Assembly (NCBI GenBank): GCA_036961205.1
Contig: JBALVI010000008.1
Coordinates: 1-64,000 of the forward strand
Length of the DNA stretch: 64,000 nucleotides
Direction of reading: 5' to 3'
Source: CALJFL01 sp036961205
Lineage (GTDB): Bacteria > Pseudomonadota > Gammaproteobacteria > Pseudomonadales > Halieaceae
The translations under genes were made by a program, and so were the position numbers. The stretch's first letter is position 1; the number at the start of each line of letters is the position of its first letter. Shown piece after piece: positions 60,805-64,000 of the stretch. A model generated the notes under the pieces. It saw only the letters and a list, made by a program, of their open reading frames with translations. It had not been told where the DNA came from and searched no databases.

Positions 60805-61593
60805 ATGGATTTAGGTATTGAAAATAAAATAGTGTTTGTTAGCGCGGGCAGCCAGGGTCTGGGCAAAGCGATTGCCCTGGGTTTTCAGGCCGAAGGCGCA
60901 AGAGTAGCCATTTGCGCACGCAATGCTGAGTCCTTGCGACAAACGCAGCAAGAACTGCAAGCGGTCGACGGTCGCGAGGTTCTGGCTATTGAGGCCGATG
61001 TAAGTGTGCCGGCGGCTTTGGCAAACGCTGTGCAAACGGTTCAGTCGACCTGGGGGGCCATCGACATACTGATTAATAATGCGGGCGGGCCTCCTGCAGG
61101 CGGACATGACTCAATCAGCGACCAGCAATGGCAGCAAGGGTTTGAGTTAACGGTGCAGTCCGCAGTCCGATTGACCAATTTGGTATTACCCGGAATGAAA
61201 GCTGCTGGTTGGGGGCGCATAGTCAATGTTTCATCTGTGTCGGTGAAGCAACCCATGGCGAATATGTTGCTCTCAAATAGTTTGCGTCTTGCTGTGCTTG
61301 GCTGGGCTAAAACTCTGTCTACTGAATTGGCGCCGCACGGCATTTTGGTGAATACCGTGTGCCCGGGCTGGACCGAGACGAATCGCGTCACTGGTTTACT
61401 TGACGCAAAGGCCACTGCGGCGAATACCAGCGCAGAGCAAGTGAAGCAAACAATAACCAACAGCATTCCGATGGGACGGATGGGGCAGCCCGAAGAAATA
61501 GCAAACGCTGTTTTATTTTTGGCGTCTGCTGGTGCGAGTTTTGTTACCGGTACCGCGCTGGCGGTAGACGGCGGCGCTGCACAAACTTTCTAA
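60805..61593 (+). CDS. Atypical SDR lacking the YxxxK motif
   Basis: A 262-residue SDR-fold protein. The Rossmann loop SAGSQGLGKAIALGFQ, CARNAE (NADP-like) and INNAGGPPAGG are normal. The active-site region reads NVSSVSVKQPMANMLLSNSLRLA: the serine is present, but the Tyr and Lys of YxxxK are replaced by a LLSNSLR stretch. Such SNxxR-type SDRs form a known subgroup whose catalysis is unclear. ATG 60805 is used (GGAG seven bases upstream) rather than 60775. It lies between the ferredoxin and the amidohydrolase in one operon. Confidence 0.88.
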   Translation: MDLGIENKIVFVSAGSQGLGKAIALGFQAEGARVAICARNAESLRQTQQELQAVDGREVLAIEADVSVPAALANAVQTVQSTWGAIDILINNAGGPPAGGHDSISDQQWQQGFELTVQSAVRLTNLVLPGMKAAGWGRIVNVSSVSVKQPMANMLLSNSLRLAVLGWAKTLSTELAPHGILVNTVCPGWTETNRVTGLLDAKATAANTSAEQVKQTITNSIPMGRMGQPEEIANAVLFLASAGASFVTGTALAVDGGAAQTF

Positions 61594-61606
61594 GGAAGAA
61601 AAAGTG

Positions 61607-62614
61607 ATGACAACAACAAAAACGGCGCTGGCAAACGCCAAAAATATAGATATTCACGCCCATGCAGTTCTCGCTGAAAGCATGGGGGCTGCTGGTGCCT
61701 ATGGCCCGGAGTTGGGGGCGCAGGATACGGATAAGCCCTGGTTCCGAATCGGCGACTACCAATTAGATGGAGTGAGGTATCAGGGCAGTACCTTCATGGA
61801 TATCGACCTGCGCATTCAGGCTATGGATAAAGCCGGTATAGATTTTCAGGTTTTGTCTCCAAATCCGCTCACTTATTTCCATTTTATTCCAGCAAGAGAA
61901 GCTGTTGAGTTTTGCTATGCCCATAATAATGCGTTGCATGCCAGGGCGCTCCAGTATCCTCAGCGCCTGGCGGCTGTTGCGGCATTGCCCATGCAGGATG
62001 TCGGTGAGGCGTGCAGTGAACTGGAGCGCGCTGTAAACGAACTGGGTATGCTCGGCGCCTACATTGGTACCGATTTTGGAAAACCCCTGGACAGTCCTGA
62101 GCTTGACCCATTGTATGAAAAGCTGGTCCAGCTGAACGTCCCTTTATTTATTCATCCGGCTCCTGCAGGAATTGACGGCCCGGTCGGTGATGCCAATTTG
62201 AAGCAACACGACCTGGATTTGTTAACGGGGTTTGCCGGGCAGGAGTCTATAGGTGTTGCGACACTAATCTACGGTGGGGTTCTACATCGGCATCCTGAGT
62301 TAGATGTGTGCTTCAGCCACGCCGGCGGGGCTGTGCCCATGCTCCTTGGTCGTCTCAATCAGGCTGGTATGCGTAGACCATGGTCGCCCGATTATTTGCG
62401 TCCTGATGGCGCTTTCGAGGAATATCTATCACGGCTTTGGTTTGACGATCATGTGCACGACCAGCGCGTGTTAGATTTTGTAGTGTCCGTATTGGGCGAG
62501 CAGCATATGTTGCTAGGCACTAACTTCGCGGGCTGGGATCAGCATGAACTAAACCACGACGAAGCGTGGTTGACGGTGCTCACCGATAACGCCCGTCGAT
62601 TGTTACGGGTATGA
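61607..62614 (+). CDS. Amidohydrolase-2 family protein (ACMSD-like)
   Basis: A 335-residue TIM-barrel metal enzyme related to ACMSD-type decarboxylases/hydrolases. The HxH start is DIHAHA (His17, His19), the later ligands are LFIHPAP and FSHAGGAVPM. The last barrel-strand motif, GTDxP in most relatives, is LLGTNFAGWDQ here: Asn306 replaces the usual Asp. AAGGAAG lies before the start; ATG 61607 is preferred to GTG 61604. It ends the P450-SDR-ferredoxin operon. Decarboxylation or C-C hydrolysis of a ring-opened acid is the likely kind of reaction. Confidence 0.87.
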   Translation: MTTTKTALANAKNIDIHAHAVLAESMGAAGAYGPELGAQDTDKPWFRIGDYQLDGVRYQGSTFMDIDLRIQAMDKAGIDFQVLSPNPLTYFHFIPAREAVEFCYAHNNALHARALQYPQRLAAVAALPMQDVGEACSELERAVNELGMLGAYIGTDFGKPLDSPELDPLYEKLVQLNVPLFIHPAPAGIDGPVGDANLKQHDLDLLTGFAGQESIGVATLIYGGVLHRHPELDVCFSHAGGAVPMLLGRLNQAGMRRPWSPDYLRPDGAFEEYLSRLWFDDHVHDQRVLDFVVSVLGEQHMLLGTNFAGWDQHELNHDEAWLTVLTDNARRLLRV

Positions 62615-62664
62615 CCCGCATAGGACAAGCATTCGCCCATCGACTCGATAATTACCCCACTAAA

Positions 62665-62682
62665 AAACAGACAGAACTGATT
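62665..62682 (+). promoter_or_regulatory. Operator site 5 (AAACAG-N5-ACTGATT)
   Basis: AAACAGACAGAACTGATT, the same palindrome as near the TetR gene 34 kb away. It is 60 bases before the third P450, and a TATAAT begins 21 bases after it. Confidence 0.65.
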
Positions 62683-62703
62683 TTTTGTATTGCTGCATGT
62701 TAT

Positions 62704-62709
62704 TATAAT
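62704..62709 (+). promoter_or_regulatory. -10 box of the third P450 gene
   Basis: Perfect TATAAT 33 bases before the P450 ATG; the expected -35 position (62681-62686) overlaps the right edge of operator site 5 but is a plain T-run. Confidence 0.45.
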
Positions 62710-62742
62710 CGGCTCGTGTATTAGAAGCAGAAAGGTGAGTTG

Positions 62743-63999
62743 ATGAAAGTGGATATGCAGTCGTTGGATTTTTTTGACCCGGCGACATTAAGTGAACCGT
62801 TCGCTGCTTTTGATGTAGCCAGGCAGCACGCTCCGGTCTACAAAGTGCCGGGTCAAGACATGACCTTTGTGTTGAGCTATGACCTTGTTAAAGAAGCACT
62901 GATGCAGCCGCTGCTATTCTCTAGCAAAAATGATGAGGCAATATTGGGCACTTCAATTCATGTTCCAGAGTGCGCAGAGATTTACAAGAAAGGCTGGCCT
63001 CAGCTGCCAACCTTGTTAACGAACGATCCACCCGAACATACCCGTTTTCGTAAATTGGTAAATCGTGCATTCACCGCGCCACGAGTTGATCAAATGGAGG
63101 AGCATATCGTTGGTGTTGTTGATGGCATCATAGACAGCTTCATTGATGACGGTCAGATCGATTACGTTAAGCAGTTCGCTGTTCCTTTGCCGTGTAGCAT
63201 TATTGCGCAACAGTTGGGCATTGATGAAGCCGATATCCCCAAAGTGAAAGCTTGGTCAGACGCATTCATTGAATTGATTGGTAGTGACCTTAGCGTTGAA
63301 GAGCAAGTGGCGCGCGCCAATATGGTCGTGGAGTTTCAGCACTATATGATGGAGCGCCTTCTGGAGCGCAAGAAGAATCCACGCGACGATATGCTGACAG
63401 CATTGGTTCAAGCCACAGCGGACGACGAAAGCCCATTAAGCGATGCTGAAATATTATGTGTCGCGCAGCAAATACTTGTGGCTGGTAATGCCACAACCAC
63501 TCATATGTTGGCCGGTGGCTTGCTTACCTTAATGCAAAATCCGGATCAAATGGCCAAGGTGCGAGCGGACGAAAGCTTGATACCCGCGTTAGTTGAAGAA
63601 TTGGTAAGACTGCAGTCTCCAACCAAAGGCATGTGGCGCAAAGCAGTTGAGGATACCGAGCTTAATGGCGTAGCTATCCCCAAGGACAGTATGTTATTGC
63701 TGATGTTTTCGGCCGCTAATCGTGATCCCAAGTATTTCCCAAACCCCAACGCTTTAGATGTTGAGCGTAAGTATGAGGTGCCTCATTTGGCCTTTAGTAG
63801 AGGCGTTCACACCTGTATCGGTATGATGTTGTCTCGTAAGGAGCAGGTGTGTGCGTTTAGGCAAGTGCTGCGGCGTATGGATAATATTCGACTTGCAGAA
63901 GGTGCAGAGACACCAGGCTATATTTCGAGTTTGATGTTCCGGGGTCTGGAATCATTGCCGATTCAGTTTGACAAAAAAGTCGGGGCGTCTGCAGCATAG
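62743..63999 (+). CDS. Cytochrome P450 (canonical length)
   Basis: A 418-residue soluble bacterial P450. The N-terminal DFFDPATLSEPFAAFDVARQ region is present, unlike in the tandem pair. The C-helix is DPPEHTRFRKLVNRAF, ExxR is Glu286-Arg289, and the haem ligand Cys358 is in FSRGVHTCIG. The I-helix reads AGNATT (247-252), so the acid of the usual acid-alcohol pair is Ala while both threonines remain. AAAGGTGAG precedes ATG 62743. It has its own promoter with operator site 5, so it belongs to the inferred TetR regulon. Substrate unknown. Confidence 0.93.
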   Translation: MKVDMQSLDFFDPATLSEPFAAFDVARQHAPVYKVPGQDMTFVLSYDLVKEALMQPLLFSSKNDEAILGTSIHVPECAEIYKKGWPQLPTLLTNDPPEHTRFRKLVNRAFTAPRVDQMEEHIVGVVDGIIDSFIDDGQIDYVKQFAVPLPCSIIAQQLGIDEADIPKVKAWSDAFIELIGSDLSVEEQVARANMVVEFQHYMMERLLERKKNPRDDMLTALVQATADDESPLSDAEILCVAQQILVAGNATTTHMLAGGLLTLMQNPDQMAKVRADESLIPALVEELVRLQSPTKGMWRKAVEDTELNGVAIPKDSMLLLMFSAANRDPKYFPNPNALDVERKYEVPHLAFSRGVHTCIGMMLSRKEQVCAFRQVLRRMDNIRLAEGAETPGYISSLMFRGLESLPIQFDKKVGASAA

Positions 64000-64000
64000 T

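Noticed and set aside
1..64000. tRNA, rRNA, insertion sequence or prophage genes
   Set aside because: None recognised on either strand; no transposase or integrase motif and no terminal inverted repeats flanking the gene blocks.

Overview
The window is a dense, fully bacterial stretch (about 55 protein genes in 64 kb, no rRNA, tRNA, CRISPR array, transposase or phage gene that I can see). Two TonB-dependent receptors, lipoproteins, Tat and Sec signal peptides and classical Shine-Dalgarno sites point to a Gram-negative bacterium. The mix of PQQ dehydrogenases, LLM-type oxidoreductases, DUF3604, Rieske oxygenases, many SDRs and P450s is what I would expect from a marine gammaproteobacterium of the Halieaceae/Spongiibacteraceae type. 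That placement is an inference from gene content, not a measurement.

Layout. 1-3.6 kb: a LysR regulator (cut by the window edge) diverges from a CoA-transferase pair plus thiolase (acetoacetate/3-oxoacid use). 3.7-7.1 kb: a small lipoprotein, GTP-type PEP carboxykinase and an LLM oxidoreductase. 7.2-14.4 kb: two paralogous PQQ/cytochrome c dehydrogenases, one with a Sec signal and one a lipoprotein. With them are an MDR reductase, a two-domain VOC lipoprotein and a secreted NTF2-like protein. 14.8-24.4 kb: a TonB receptor, acyl-CoA synthetase, enoyl-CoA hydratase, MFS transporter, DUF3604 protein and a VOC protein.

24.5-50 kb is a catabolic island: PPOX, MDR, a PimD-like acyl-CoA dehydrogenase, a TetR regulator and an LLM oxidoreductase. 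These are followed by SDR and a DUF35 / Ltp2-like aldolase / Rieske / acyl-CoA synthetase / MDR operon. Facing it is an SDR-ThuA-(PimC-like) acyl-CoA dehydrogenase-Rieske-E1alpha-E1beta-E2 operon. Then come a second ThuA, a zinc alcohol dehydrogenase, a second TonB receptor, and an SDR-monooxygenase-NTF2 operon. 50-64 kb: an SDR, then a molybdenum hydroxylase (IorAB-like)/AraC/MFS operon diverging from a run of two unusual P450s, three SDRs, a [2Fe-2S] ferredoxin, an amidohydrolase and a third P450.

The main new observation is that the island and the last P450 appear to form one regulon. An 18-bp imperfect palindrome, consensus AAACAR-N5-ACTGWWT, occurs in five intergenic regions. A weaker sixth copy lies upstream of the LLM-TetR operon. 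Most copies sit 50-66 bp before a start codon. I infer that the TetR protein at 27.8-28.5 kb binds them. The genes would import (TonB, MFS), hydroxylate (Rieske, P450, Mo-hydroxylase), oxidise (SDR, MDR), activate (acyl-CoA synthetase) and shorten (ACAD, aldolase, E1/E2) an unidentified, probably hydrophobic polycyclic or terpenoid-like substrate. Other points of interest are a tandem P450 pair lacking the usual N-terminal region and the I-helix acid, an SDR without YxxxK, and a 33-bp perfect palindrome before the second TonB receptor.
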